The notes: generated by a model not told the origin, from the sequence alone. DNA of 64,000 nucleotides from 38-11 sp964539975 (GCA_964539975.1 CAZIKK010000007.1:1-64000); one strand, 5' to 3'. Shown: positions 27,281-36,074, numbered from the stretch's first letter. A program made the numbers and translations.

Positions 27281-28255
27281 ATGAATAATATATTGTTGGC
27301 GATTCTATCACTTGGAGGACTTGGGTTGTTGTTTGGGCTCGTACTGGCACTTGCATCGAAAGTTTTCCATGTAGAAGTAGAACCCAAAATAACTGAAGTA
27401 AGAGAAGCTTTGCCTGGGGCTAATTGTGGAGCGTGTGGCTATCCAGGATGTGACGCGCTGGCTAAAGCAATTGTGAATGGAGAGGCTGAAGTTACAGCAT
27501 GTCCACCTGGAGGTTCTGTTGCAGCAGAGACAATAGGCAAGATCATGGGAATTGAAGCAAAAATGGGAGATAAAATGGTAGCCCGAGTCTTGTGTAAAGG
27601 CAACTATGATCGATCTGAGAAGAAATATGAGTACCACGGCATAGAAGATTGCAAAGCATCTGCAATGATACAAGGCGGCGACAAAGCTTGTGAGTATGGA
27701 TGTTTAGGGAATGGGTCCTGTGTAGCAGTATGTCCTTTTGATGCAATCAAGGTAGTTAATGGTGTGGCGATAGTGGACGAAGACAAATGTACCGCATGTG
27801 AGAAGTGCATTAAGGAATGTCCAAAGCACATTATAGAATTGGTACCTTATAAATCGAAAGTTGTGGTAGATTGTTCAAACCATCAATTTGGAAAAGTCGT
27901 GAAGGATGAATGCAAAGTTGGATGTATAGCGTGCAAGATATGTGAAAAAACTTGTCCGTTTGATGCGATTCATGTGGAAGATCATTTAGCAAAAATCGAT
28001 TACGAAAAATGCACAAATTGTATGTTGTGTGCCGAAAAATGCCCGACTAGATCCATTACAGCTTTATTTGAAGATCGAAAAAAAGCCTATATCTTGCCAG
28101 ATAAATGTATTGGTTGCACAGTATGCGCCAAAAACTGTCCTGTGGACTGTATCTCTGGAGAAAGAAAAGAAGTCCATGTTGTGGATGAGGATAAATGTAT
28201 TGGCTGTAGTGTTTGTTATGAAAAATGCCCTGTAGATGCAATTGAAATGAAATAG
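27281..28255 (+). CDS. rnfB: Rnf complex subunit RnfB, polyferredoxin
   Basis: A 324-aa ferredoxin-side subunit. One N-terminal membrane helix (LLAILSLGGLGLLFGLVLAL) is followed by the RnfB cluster motif GANCGACGYPGC and then six further cysteine motifs: CEYGCLGNGSCVAVCP, CTACEKCIKECP, CKVGCIACKICEKTCP, CTNCMLCAEKCP, CIGCTVCAKNCP and CIGCSVCYEKCP. That suggests about seven 4Fe-4S clusters, an electron wire taking electrons from reduced ferredoxin. The last two motifs (28100-28240) are near-identical and look like a recent duplication. The gene ends the operon at a strong terminator. Confidence 0.94.
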   Translation: MNNILLAILSLGGLGLLFGLVLALASKVFHVEVEPKITEVREALPGANCGACGYPGCDALAKAIVNGEAEVTACPPGGSVAAETIGKIMGIEAKMGDKMVARVLCKGNYDRSEKKYEYHGIEDCKASAMIQGGDKACEYGCLGNGSCVAVCPFDAIKVVNGVAIVDEDKCTACEKCIKECPKHIIELVPYKSKVVVDCSNHQFGKVVKDECKVGCIACKICEKTCPFDAIHVEDHLAKIDYEKCTNCMLCAEKCPTRSITALFEDRKKAYILPDKCIGCTVCAKNCPVDCISGERKEVHVVDEDKCIGCSVCYEKCPVDAIEMK

Positions 28256-28261
28256 TACTAA

Positions 28262-28290
28262 AACACCTCTGAGAAGAGGTGTTTTTTTAA
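28262..28290 (+). terminator. Rho-independent terminator of the rnf operon
   Basis: AACACCTCT (28262-28270), a GAGA loop and AGAGGTGTT (28275-28283) form a perfect 9-bp stem that runs into seven T residues. Confidence 0.95.
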
Positions 28291-28420
28291 TTAAAATGTT
28301 TAGTATATGTAAACACAAGAAGATATCGAATTATTTTGGTAGAAGATAATGGCTTAAAAACGAGTATTTACAACATTATATTGGAGCACATCTTTGTTTT
28401 GGGAAAACAAAAAATACTAG

Positions 28421-28448
28421 TTGACATATTGTCAAAATATGCTATATT
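28421..28448 (+). promoter_or_regulatory. Promoter of the spermidine operon with palindrome over the -35 box
   Basis: TTGACA (28421-28426), a 16-base spacer and TATATT (28443-28448). The -35 box is also the left arm of TTGACA-TAT-TGTCAA (28421-28435), so an operator may overlap it. The region 28291-28498 holds nothing else I can support apart from the ribosome site GGAGG. Confidence 0.65.
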
Positions 28449-28498
28449 TAGTTTTGTTAAATTTATAGATTAATAATACTAAACAGTGGAGGTTTGAA

Positions 28499-28921
28499 AT
28501 GAAGATGGAGCAGTTGGGGAGACATATATTGGTTGAATACTATAATTGCGATGAATCCGTTTTAAATGATCATCAGACGATTGAAAGAATAATGGTAAGG
28601 GCTGCTAAAAAAGCTAAAGCGACGGTAGTAGAGAGTGTGTTCCATTTATTCAATCCATATGGCGTGAGTGGTGCTGTGGTCATTTCTGAATCTCATTTGA
28701 CCATACACACTTGGCCGGAATATGGTTACGCTTCAGTTGATTTGTTCACTTGTGGAGACAAAGTAGATCCATGGGTTGCTTTCGATTATCTGTTAGAGGA
28801 ACTGAAAGCAAAAAAAAGTGAATCTACTGAAATATCAAGAGGAATGGTAGATAAGATCAAAAGATTTTCAGATAAAGAGTTAGGTAGAATCACTTTCAAG
28901 CCTGAAGAAGAGATTGCATAG
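28499..28921 (+). CDS. speH: S-adenosylmethionine decarboxylase proenzyme (SpeH/SpeD type 1)
   Basis: A 140-aa bacterial class 1b AdoMet decarboxylase. It cleaves itself at ISE-SHLTIHTWPE (between E64 and S65), turning S65 into the pyruvoyl group; H70 and C85 (DLFTCG) are the conserved processing and catalytic residues. It produces decarboxylated AdoMet, the aminopropyl donor for SpeE next door. The C-terminal tail of about 20 residues after the core is longer than in the shortest homologues. ATG at 28499 follows GGAGG. First gene of speH-speE-speB-speA. Confidence 0.95.
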   Translation: MKMEQLGRHILVEYYNCDESVLNDHQTIERIMVRAAKKAKATVVESVFHLFNPYGVSGAVVISESHLTIHTWPEYGYASVDLFTCGDKVDPWVAFDYLLEELKAKKSESTEISRGMVDKIKRFSDKELGRITFKPEEEIA

Positions 28922-28931
28922 GGGGTAACGA

Positions 28932-29780
28932 ATGGAGTTGTGGTTTACAGAGAATCACACACCAAATGTTAGGTTCGGTGTGAAGATAAAAGAGCACTTG
29001 ATTAGCACAGAGAGCGACTTTCAAAAAATAGATATATTTGACACGTATGAATTTGGGAAAATGTTAACAATAGATGGACTGATTATGGTAACAGAGAAAG
29101 ATGAGTTTGTATATCATGAAATGATTGTCCATGTTCCAATGGCTTCAAATCCCAACATAAAAAGAGTATTGGTTGTGGGTGGTGGAGACGGAGGAACGGT
29201 GAGGGAATTAACTAGATATCCTCATATTGAACAAATCGACATGGTAGAGATCGACCAAAAGGTGGTTGAAGTGTGTCAAACGTTTATTCCACAAACGGCG
29301 AGCAAATTAAAAGATACGCGGGTTACGTTGTATTTTGAAGATGGCATCCAATTCATAAAAAAAATGGATCAGGCATATGATTTAATCATTATTGATTCAA
29401 CGGATCCAATCGGTCCAGGAGAGGGTTTGTTTACAGAATCTTTTTATAAAGATTGTTACGCAGCACTTACTGAAGAAGGGATCATGATTAATCAAAATGA
29501 GAGTCCTTATTACGAGAAAGAGAGAAGGGAACTGGTACGGGCTAACAAAAAAATCAAAAATGTTTTCCCGATTGTTTCTATCTACCAGTTTTTTATGACA
29601 ACATATCCTTCAGGTCATTGGTTATTTGGCTTCAATTCGAAAAGCATCAACCCGCTGAATAATAATATTGATTTATGGAATCAACAAGGCATACAGACAA
29701 AATATTACAACACAGACCTTCACAAAGGTTCATTTATGCTACCAAATTATGTAAAGGAAATGATAAGAGATGATGAATGA
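28932..29780 (+). CDS. speE: Spermidine synthase (putrescine aminopropyltransferase)
   Basis: A 282-aa SpeE. The N-terminal beta domain (MELWFTENHTPNVRFGVKI) precedes the Rossmann methyltransferase-like core with VLVVGGGDGGTVRELTRY (dcAdoMet binding), EID (acidic residue for the ribose), YDLIIIDSTDPIGPGEGLF (catalytic Asp) and LTEEGIMINQNESPYY. It transfers the aminopropyl group from decarboxylated AdoMet to putrescine. The stop overlaps the start of speB by 11 bases, so translation is likely coupled. Confidence 0.95.
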   Translation: MELWFTENHTPNVRFGVKIKEHLISTESDFQKIDIFDTYEFGKMLTIDGLIMVTEKDEFVYHEMIVHVPMASNPNIKRVLVVGGGDGGTVRELTRYPHIEQIDMVEIDQKVVEVCQTFIPQTASKLKDTRVTLYFEDGIQFIKKMDQAYDLIIIDSTDPIGPGEGLFTESFYKDCYAALTEEGIMINQNESPYYEKERRELVRANKKIKNVFPIVSIYQFFMTTYPSGHWLFGFNSKSINPLNNNIDLWNQQGIQTKYYNTDLHKGSFMLPNYVKEMIRDDE

Positions 29781-30630
29781 AAAATTGACACTAAATGGGT
29801 TTAATTCTAGTTATGAAGATGCAAGGATGGTTGCTTTTGGGGTTCCGTTAGATGGAACCACCTCTTTTAGACCAGGAACTAGATTTGCCCCTGCCCATAT
29901 TCGGAGTGAGTTCATAGGACTTGAAACATATAGTCCCTATTTAGACATGGATCTTAAAGAATACAAAATTCATGATCAGGGTGACTTATACTTGCCCATT
30001 GGAAACATAGAAAAGTCATTGGAAAGAATATACCAGAAATCAAAAGAGATTGTATCAGCTGGAAAAACACCTTTTATGATTGGTGGCGAGCATTTAGCCA
30101 CATATCCTGCGTTTAAGGCCGTTTATGAGAAACACCCCGATGTATTTTTGTTGCATTTTGATGCCCACACAGATTTAAGGGATGAATTCTATGAATCCCC
30201 ATTGTCTCATGCAACAGTGATAAAGCGGTGTTGGGACTTAGTAGGTGATGGCAGGATTTTTCAGTTTGGCATTCGATCTGGAGATAAGAAAGAATTTGAA
30301 TGGAGCCGTGGACATACAGTCATGGAGAGGTACGGCGTTTCAAGTCTGTCAGCAATTATCAACAAGTTGAAAGGAAAAAAAATATATGTAACCATCGATT
30401 TAGATGTATTGGATCCTGCCTATTTTTCTGGAACAGGAACACCTGAACCAGGAGGCATTTCCTTTAAAGAATTGCTGCAATCCATTCATGAAATAAAGGA
30501 AGTTGAGATTGTTGGCATGGATATTGTTGAATTATCACCACATTATGACTCAAGTGGAGCTTCCACTGCAGTTGCATGCAAAGTCTTAAGGGAAATGACT
30601 TTAGTTGCAATGAAGAATTACAGGAGATAA
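29770..30630 (+). CDS. speB: Agmatinase (ureohydrolase family)
   Basis: A 286-aa Mn-dependent ureohydrolase. Metal ligands are in GGEHLATYP, LHFDAHTDLRDE and IDLDVLDPAYFSGTGTPEPGG; SHATVIKR is the usual substrate-loop region. It splits agmatine into putrescine and urea. Agmatinase rather than arginase is supported by the operon with arginine decarboxylase and spermidine synthase. Start ATG at 29770 or 29773; both lie within the end of speE. Confidence 0.93.
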   Translation: MMNEKLTLNGFNSSYEDARMVAFGVPLDGTTSFRPGTRFAPAHIRSEFIGLETYSPYLDMDLKEYKIHDQGDLYLPIGNIEKSLERIYQKSKEIVSAGKTPFMIGGEHLATYPAFKAVYEKHPDVFLLHFDAHTDLRDEFYESPLSHATVIKRCWDLVGDGRIFQFGIRSGDKKEFEWSRGHTVMERYGVSSLSAIINKLKGKKIYVTIDLDVLDPAYFSGTGTPEPGGISFKELLQSIHEIKEVEIVGMDIVELSPHYDSSGASTAVACKVLREMTLVAMKNYRR

Positions 30631-30635
30631 GACAA

Positions 30636-32138
30636 ATGACATCTACCGTCAGATATAGACCACAAAACATGATTGTTCTAGAAAAGGATTTATCGAGACA
30701 AGAGTCGGTGCCTTTGTTAGAGGCCATGAAAAAATATCGTGACAAGAAATGTACCCCATTTGACGTGCCAGGGCATAAGTACGGAAGAGGTTTGCCTGAG
30801 TTGTCAGATTATTTTGGAGAAGATGCATTGGCATATGACTTCAACTCGATGAAACCCTTGGATATCTTATCAAATCCTACTTCTGTCATCATGGAGGCAG
30901 AATCTCTTTTAGCAGAAGCCTACGGTGCAGACAGTGGTTTTTTTGTAGTGAATGGAACGAGTTCAGCAGTAAAGAGTATGATCATGGCGGCGTGTAGGCC
31001 AAATGACAAGATTCTTGTACCACGGAATGCACATAAATCTGTATTGAATGGTTTGATTGGTTCAGGAGCGATCCCTATTTATTTGCAACCAGAATTTGAT
31101 CTTGAGTTGGGTATGTTTCATGGCGTTAATACAGAGTACGTCAAAACAATGATTGATAAAAATTTGAATGCAAAAGCAATCCTATTAATAAATCCAACGT
31201 ATTATGGAGCAGTTTCCCAATTGAAAGAGATAGCAAAGTATGCACATAGTAAAAACATGTTGGTATTAGTTGATGAGGCCCATGGAGCACACCTTAGCTT
31301 CCATGGCGACTTACCGCCAAGTGGGATTGAGTGTGGAGCAGATATGGTGGCTATCAGCATGCACAAAACGGGAGGATCTTTGACTCAAAGCAGCGCACTG
31401 TTGTCTAGAAATGAGCGGGTTAAGCCACAATTGATTAGAAAATATCTGAATTTGAATGGAACAACCAGTGCGTCCTATTTGTTGATGGGGAGCTTAGATG
31501 CAGCTAGAAGGAATCTGGCTATCAATGGGTATGAAGCAGTTAATAGAGCTGTTGAGATTGCAAGATATGGCAGAAACAAGATTAATGAGATTGAAGGTTT
31601 ATATGCTTTGGGAAGTGAGTTAATTGGCAAGAGAGGCGTTTATGGATTTGATGAGACAAAACTGGTCATCAATACAAAAGGGATTGGTTTAACAGGCTTT
31701 GAACTATACGATACTCTGAGAGATCGGTACAATATTCAAGTGGAATTGGGGGATACGTACAATCTGTTGGCCATTGTAAGTCTTGGAGACACATATGAGA
31801 GTATGGAAGTTCTCATTGAAGCACTCAAAGATATTGGGAACAATAAGCGAAGAATACCACAACAGATCACGCATCCAAAAAACGTAGGCACTTTGGAAGT
31901 GGCCATGTGTCCTCGAGAAGCCTTTTATGCTGAAACGGAAAAGGTGCTATTCAAACAATCTGTTGGAAGAATCAGCGGTGAATCAATCATGGCCTATCCT
32001 CCTGGTATTCCAATTGTAACGCCTGGTGAAGTAATAACGGAAGAAGTAGTCAAGTATGCCTTGCACTTGAAGAAAAACAAGGCACTGATTACAGACATTC
32101 AAGACATATCGCTTAGATTCATTGATGTAATAAAATGA
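30636..32138 (+). CDS. speA: Arginine decarboxylase, aspartate-aminotransferase-fold (Orn/Lys/Arg decarboxylase family)
   Basis: A 500-aa PLP enzyme of the short, Bacillus SpeA-like group lacking the N-terminal receiver domain. TPFDVPGHKYGRG opens the large domain, GTSSAVKSMIMAA binds the phosphate, VDEAHGAHLSFH holds the PLP Asp, and SMHKTGGSLTQSS holds the PLP lysine. A C-terminal domain follows (YPPGIPIVTPGE). The operon context points to arginine as substrate. ATG at 30636 follows AGGAGA by 7 bases; the frame is open upstream but those starts lie inside speB. Confidence 0.9.
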   Translation: MTSTVRYRPQNMIVLEKDLSRQESVPLLEAMKKYRDKKCTPFDVPGHKYGRGLPELSDYFGEDALAYDFNSMKPLDILSNPTSVIMEAESLLAEAYGADSGFFVVNGTSSAVKSMIMAACRPNDKILVPRNAHKSVLNGLIGSGAIPIYLQPEFDLELGMFHGVNTEYVKTMIDKNLNAKAILLINPTYYGAVSQLKEIAKYAHSKNMLVLVDEAHGAHLSFHGDLPPSGIECGADMVAISMHKTGGSLTQSSALLSRNERVKPQLIRKYLNLNGTTSASYLLMGSLDAARRNLAINGYEAVNRAVEIARYGRNKINEIEGLYALGSELIGKRGVYGFDETKLVINTKGIGLTGFELYDTLRDRYNIQVELGDTYNLLAIVSLGDTYESMEVLIEALKDIGNNKRRIPQQITHPKNVGTLEVAMCPREAFYAETEKVLFKQSVGRISGESIMAYPPGIPIVTPGEVITEEVVKYALHLKKNKALITDIQDISLRFIDVIK

Positions 32139-32180
32139 GTCAGTCTCTATAATAGAAGACTGACTCAAGTTATTATTTTT
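32136..32180. terminator. Bidirectional terminator between speA and the radical SAM gene
   Basis: TGAGTCAGTCT (32136-32146) and AGACTGACTCA (32157-32167) form a perfect 11-bp stem with a 10-base loop. A T-rich stretch follows on the plus strand (32169-32180) and TTTTATTA on the minus strand, so it can serve both convergent genes. Confidence 0.85.
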
Positions 32181-33525
32181 TTTCAACTGAAGATTTCTCC
32201 CACAATTCATTCGCTTGAACAGCCCAGTGAGCAGCAATGGGAGCACATTTTCTTTGTAATTCTTCAGGTGGTTCCAAATCAACAGGTTGGGTGGAATGCG
32301 CTTGGCTATCATGAACGATCTCGACAATTTGATCAGGATTGTCCAATATGGGACAAGGCCTCAAGTGGTTGCAGTTGAATGGCTGTCTGTTCTGATACGC
32401 CTTGAAGATTGGCGAGTGTAAAGCTTCGAGGAGACTGACAGCATGAATGTTTGTGTCTGAATAATGGACAAAAGCACAAGGTTCTACATCTCCATGAGCG
32501 TTGATATGGAAGTAATTTCTTCCGCCTGCTATGCACCCATCAACGTATTCGCCATCATTCCAGAAATCCATCAAAAAGATGGGCTTGTTTTTTCTGAATT
32601 GGCGAACTTGATGATACATGTATTCTCTTTCTTCAGGTCTACAGCATAAGTCAGTATCCGCATTTTTCCCAATAGGCATATAAGTGAACAACCAAGTGAA
32701 ATAAACGCCCTTTTCAATTAGGAAATCTATAAAGGCTTCAGAAGCTATTTCCTTGTAATTGTAGTGATGGTAACAGAGTGAAGCACCATACATCACACCT
32801 TCTTCTCTCAAATTATCCATTCCTTGCAACAATTTTCCGTAAGTTCCGCTGCCTCTTCTAAAGTCAGTATCTTCCTCAAAACCTTCAATGCTTATACCTG
32901 GTGCAAAATTGCCAACGCGTGCGATCTCTTGGGCGACTTTTTTTGTTATGAGTGTTCCGTTGGTAAAACAACTGAAGAAACAATCTTGGTGTTTTTCACA
33001 GAGTTTGATGATATCATCGATTCGAATAAAGGGCTCTCCTCCTGAAAACAGATAGACATAGATACCTAATTCTTTTCCCTCGGTGATAATGCGATCGATG
33101 GTTTCAAATGAAAGCTCATCTGATTTATCGTATTCGGCTGCCCAGCATCCTGCGCACTTTAAATTACATTTTGAGGTTGGGTCAATTAAAATAGTCCAGG
33201 GGATTGATACGTCCATGTTCTTCATTAGTTGTTTTCGTCGATCGATTCCGTAAACAACAGAGTTTAAGAAAAAATTATTGATAAACTTTTTTTGATTGGG
33301 AAGAGAAGTCTCATCAAAAAATCGGTAAATCAAATCGATCCATGGGCTGGATTCGATTCTCATTTCTTTCTTGATTCGCTTGATTACAGACATATCTCTT
33401 GGGTTAGTGACGAATTTTTCTGCCAAGTCGATAATTTTGGTTAGATTTTGTTTTGGATTTTTGTCAATATAGCTTATTGCTTGATTGACTGCCATTTGAG
33501 AGGCAAATTGTTTCAGCGTTTTCAT
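32173..33525 (-). CDS. Radical SAM/SPASM-type protein
   Basis: A 450-aa protein. The radical SAM motif CNLKCAGC sits about 130 residues in, after a helical N-terminal region, with PTSKCNLKC and LFSGGEPF (SAM binding) as supporting marks. The C-terminal third carries further cysteines (DGCIAGGRNYFHINAHGDVE, PCAFVHYS, CNHLRPCPILDNP) typical of a SPASM-like auxiliary cluster. The substrate is unknown; relatives modify peptides or small molecules, and no small precursor peptide is apparent nearby. ATG at 33525 follows AGGAGGAG. It is co-transcribed behind the TetR gene, 8 bases away. Confidence 0.85.
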   Translation of the reverse strand: MKTLKQFASQMAVNQAISYIDKNPKQNLTKIIDLAEKFVTNPRDMSVIKRIKKEMRIESSPWIDLIYRFFDETSLPNQKKFINNFFLNSVVYGIDRRKQLMKNMDVSIPWTILIDPTSKCNLKCAGCWAAEYDKSDELSFETIDRIITEGKELGIYVYLFSGGEPFIRIDDIIKLCEKHQDCFFSCFTNGTLITKKVAQEIARVGNFAPGISIEGFEEDTDFRRGSGTYGKLLQGMDNLREEGVMYGASLCYHHYNYKEIASEAFIDFLIEKGVYFTWLFTYMPIGKNADTDLCCRPEEREYMYHQVRQFRKNKPIFLMDFWNDGEYVDGCIAGGRNYFHINAHGDVEPCAFVHYSDTNIHAVSLLEALHSPIFKAYQNRQPFNCNHLRPCPILDNPDQIVEIVHDSQAHSTQPVDLEPPEELQRKCAPIAAHWAVQANELWEKSSVEKK

Positions 33526-33533
33526 AACTCCTC

Positions 33534-34127
33534 CTAACACACTTTTAAGCCATTGATCAGTTGCACAACAGAATGATAAGCTGTTTCAGGCTTTAGATTA
33601 CGTTTTGAAAGCTCTTGAAGCGAGATGGCTTCTATCATACCAACAAGAACGACGGCTGTCGCGTTGGCATCAACCTGTATGATTTCGTTGTTCTGGATGC
33701 TTTTGTTTAACCAAGACGCAAGACTATCAATGATGGCATTGTAGTGCTCAACCATTTTCCCCTCTATGTCGCTATGATTGTGTCGAACCATGAGCCAAAA
33801 ATCAAGGAACGCTTGAGAAACAGATTGGCCATTGATATTCATGATCAAAAAGTTGACTTGTTCAATGATTTTTTCCAAGTAGGAAAGATCATGATTGTTA
33901 TTGTTTAGATCATATTGCATCCAATAAAACGAAATGCCTAACTCGAGAATATAATAATAGATTTCATCCTTGTTCTTAAAATACTGATAAAGAGTAGTTC
34001 TACCGAGATTGCATTTCTCGGCCACATCGACAAGATTGGTGTTATAATAACCCTTTTCGGAAAAAACATCGATTGCCATTGTTGCGATCTCTAATTTTTT
34101 TTCTTCATGGTTTACAATCTTAGGCAT
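33534..34127 (-). CDS. TetR-family transcriptional regulator
   Basis: A 197-aa regulator with a clear N-terminal helix-turn-helix (IATMAIDVFSEKGYYNTNLV, then VAEKCNLGRTTLYQYFKNKD) and a helical sensor domain. It leads a two-gene minus-strand operon with the radical SAM gene and probably regulates it through the inverted repeat at 34149-34180 just upstream. Start taken at the ATG whose first base is 34127, with a weak GGATGTGATG site; upstream in-frame starts lie in the operator region. Confidence 0.85.
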   Translation of the reverse strand: MPKIVNHEEKKLEIATMAIDVFSEKGYYNTNLVDVAEKCNLGRTTLYQYFKNKDEIYYYILELGISFYWMQYDLNNNNHDLSYLEKIIEQVNFLIMNINGQSVSQAFLDFWLMVRHNHSDIEGKMVEHYNAIIDSLASWLNKSIQNNEIIQVDANATAVVLVGMIEAISLQELSKRNLKPETAYHSVVQLINGLKVC

Positions 34128-34148
34128 TTCATCACATCCAGTAGTTAT

Positions 34149-34180
34149 TGACACATGTGTTTTTATCAACATGCGTGTCA
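34149..34180 (-). promoter_or_regulatory. Inverted repeat upstream of tetR, probable operator
   Basis: On the plus strand TGACACATGTGT (34149-34160) and ACATGCGTGTCA (34169-34180) share TGACAC/GTGTCA outer arms, and ACACATGTGT is itself a palindrome. It lies 22-53 bases upstream of the TetR start, so autoregulation is likely. Confidence 0.55.
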
Positions 34181-34241
34181 CTTATATTCTACTATTTGAG
34201 CACAAAAAGTCAAGTTTACCTTTTCAAGGGTGAATTTTTGG

Positions 34242-34271
34242 TAGACACAATTCAAACAGGTAGTGTATAAT
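34242..34271 (+). promoter_or_regulatory. Promoter of the NusG-II/maf/radC/mre gene string
   Basis: TAGACA (34242-34247), an 18-base spacer and TATAAT (34266-34271), 60 bases before the first gene. Confidence 0.6.
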
Positions 34272-34330
34272 GATGTGTTGTTTTGGTTGTAAATGGACGA
34301 TATTAATGATAAACTGTATAAGGTGATTTG

Positions 34331-34702
34331 ATGACGAAATATGATAAGATTTTAATTATTTGCGTGTTGATTATCAGCATCTCAGGAATGGTTGCTGTTA
34401 ATAACTATGCTCTAAACTTCAACAATGCATATGCTGAAATTAGCGTAAACAATGATTTGCACAAAAAATACACTCTTGGATATGGCTTGGATGAAACAGT
34501 GGTTATAGACAATGAGTTTGGCAAAAATACGATTAAGATTGAAAATGATGTGGTTTACATGCTTGAAAGTGATTGCCAAGATCAAATTTGTGTTCATATG
34601 GGTAGAATAAGCAGTCCCGGAGAATTGATTGTGTGTTTGCCCCATCGATTGATCATCATGGTAACAGGAGAACGACAGAATGTGGATACAATATCCCATT
34701 AA
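34331..34702 (+). CDS. NusG domain II-containing membrane-anchored protein
   Basis: A 123-aa protein with one N-terminal membrane segment (ILIICVLIISISGMVAV) and a NusG-II beta domain (SDCQDQICVHMGRISSPG, IVCLPHRLIIMV). In Bacillota this protein normally precedes the Gx transporter gene, as here. Its function is not established; the paired Cys in CQDQIC and VCLPH suggest redox or cofactor handling. ATG at 34331 follows AAGGTGA. Confidence 0.85.
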   Translation: MTKYDKILIICVLIISISGMVAVNNYALNFNNAYAEISVNNDLHKKYTLGYGLDETVVIDNEFGKNTIKIENDVVYMLESDCQDQICVHMGRISSPGELIVCLPHRLIIMVTGERQNVDTISH

Positions 34703-34715
34703 ATGGTGAGTGAAA

Positions 34716-35234
34716 ATGACAAGAAATAGAACTTTAATATTTTTAGCTTTATTGACTTCAGGTGCGTTGGTGCTAAGCTTAATTGAAAGTATGATTCCTT
34801 TCCCTTTTATTGTACCAGGCGCGAAATTAGGATTGCCCAATATGATAACCTTGTCTGTTATTGTAATTTTTGGATTTAAAAGTGGTATGACAGTGGCCAT
34901 ATTGAGAACCATCTTGTTTTTATTAGTGGCAGGCAATGTGGCAGCTTTTTTGTATGCTTTTTCCGGTGCTCTTTTAAGTACCGTGGTTATGTATGGTGTT
35001 TATCATTTTTTTGGAAAGCAGTTTAGTTTAATAGGAATAAGTGTTTTTGGAGCGATGGCTCACAACACAGGACAAGTTATAACAGCAGCTCTGGTTATGG
35101 AAAATATTCGCATAATGAGTTATTTGCCGCTGATGTATCTGGTAAGTCTTTTTACAGGCTGTTTTGTTGGGTATGCTGCAATTCTAATAGTGAAAAATTT
35201 GAACAAACAGTTTGAAGTATTAAGATGGAGCTAA
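34716..35234 (+). CDS. Gx transporter family protein (HepS component I-like)
   Basis: A 172-aa integral membrane protein with about five hydrophobic segments. PFIVPGAKLGLPNMITL is the diagnostic motif of the Gx/ECF-like family. Members are annotated as heptaprenyl diphosphate synthase component I or as substrate-specific transport units; the real substrate is uncertain. ATG at 34716 follows GGTGAG. Confidence 0.82.
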   Translation: MTRNRTLIFLALLTSGALVLSLIESMIPFPFIVPGAKLGLPNMITLSVIVIFGFKSGMTVAILRTILFLLVAGNVAAFLYAFSGALLSTVVMYGVYHFFGKQFSLIGISVFGAMAHNTGQVITAALVMENIRIMSYLPLMYLVSLFTGCFVGYAAILIVKNLNKQFEVLRWS

Positions 35235-35235
35235 C

Positions 35236-35481
35236 ATGAAAAAAAACACAAATGTCATAAAATGGATCTTTATTATTGCTGCAGGATCAATTATGGGCAA
35301 CATTATTGGTCAGGTTCTCGCGGGTTGGATTCCCTTTTTGAAATTATCAGAATCGATTGGAATGGGACCTGCGACCCTTGACTTGAATTTTCTGACTGTT
35401 ACGTTTGGGTTTTCTGCAAACTTGAATCTTGCAGGAATTTTGGGGATTTTCATTATCGTATTCTTTTTTAGGAAGATGTGA
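35236..35481 (+). CDS. DUF4321 small membrane protein
   Basis: An 81-aa protein with two hydrophobic segments (WIFIIAAGSIMGNIIGQVLA and LNLAGILGIFIIVFFF) around a conserved FLKLSESIGMGPATLDL loop. The family is found next to maf/mre genes in Clostridia and has no assigned function. It starts 1 base after the Gx gene's stop, with GATGGAGCT as ribosome site, and ends within the start region of maf. Confidence 0.8.
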   Translation: MKKNTNVIKWIFIIAAGSIMGNIIGQVLAGWIPFLKLSESIGMGPATLDLNFLTVTFGFSANLNLAGILGIFIIVFFFRKM

Positions 35482-35483
35482 CT

Positions 35484-36074
35484 ATGGAAAAAAAGCAATT
35501 GATTTTAGCATCAAAATCTCCAAGGAGAATTGAGATTTTATCAAAGTATATTGAGGGTCTTGAATCAGTCAATCCAGAAGTAGACGAGAGGATTGACTTT
35601 CATCTAAAGCCAAAGGAAACAGCTATGGCGATTGCATTAAAAAAGGCACTGCAGATTGCTAATAATAAAGCGTATCAAGATTGTATTGTTTTAGCCTCGG
35701 ACACAATTGTTTATTTAGACAGATTGATGGGCAAGCCAAAAGATAGACAAGACGCTTATAACATGCTTTGTGAACTAAATGGAAGAGAGCATAGCGTGAT
35801 AACAGGTTTCGCAATAATCCACCGATTAATGAATCGATGTGTGATTGACTTTGATCAGACTTATGTTCAGTTTGAACAACTGACACAACAACAAATTGAA
35901 GCCTACTTGGATACAAGGGAGTTCAAAGACAAAGCGGGAGCTTATGGGATACAAGGTTATGGTGAGTTATTGGTCAAATCTATTGTGGGATCATATGCTA
36001 ACGTGATGGGGCTGCCTATCGGTATGGTCAATAAATATTTGAGGACCGTATTTGAGTACAATTTATTGGATTGA
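35484..36074 (+). CDS. maf: Maf-like nucleoside triphosphate pyrophosphatase
   Basis: A 196-aa Maf/YhdE protein. ILASKSPRRIEIL at the N-terminus is the phosphate-binding loop, VDERID follows, and LASDTIVYLDRLMGKPKD holds the metal/catalytic Asp. A C-terminal KAGAYGIQGYGELLVKSIVGSYANVMGLP completes the family pattern. It hydrolyses dTTP/UTP or modified nucleotides and is linked to septum control. ATG at 35484 follows AGGAAG. Confidence 0.93.
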   Translation: MEKKQLILASKSPRRIEILSKYIEGLESVNPEVDERIDFHLKPKETAMAIALKKALQIANNKAYQDCIVLASDTIVYLDRLMGKPKDRQDAYNMLCELNGREHSVITGFAIIHRLMNRCVIDFDQTYVQFEQLTQQQIEAYLDTREFKDKAGAYGIQGYGELLVKSIVGSYANVMGLPIGMVNKYLRTVFEYNLLD

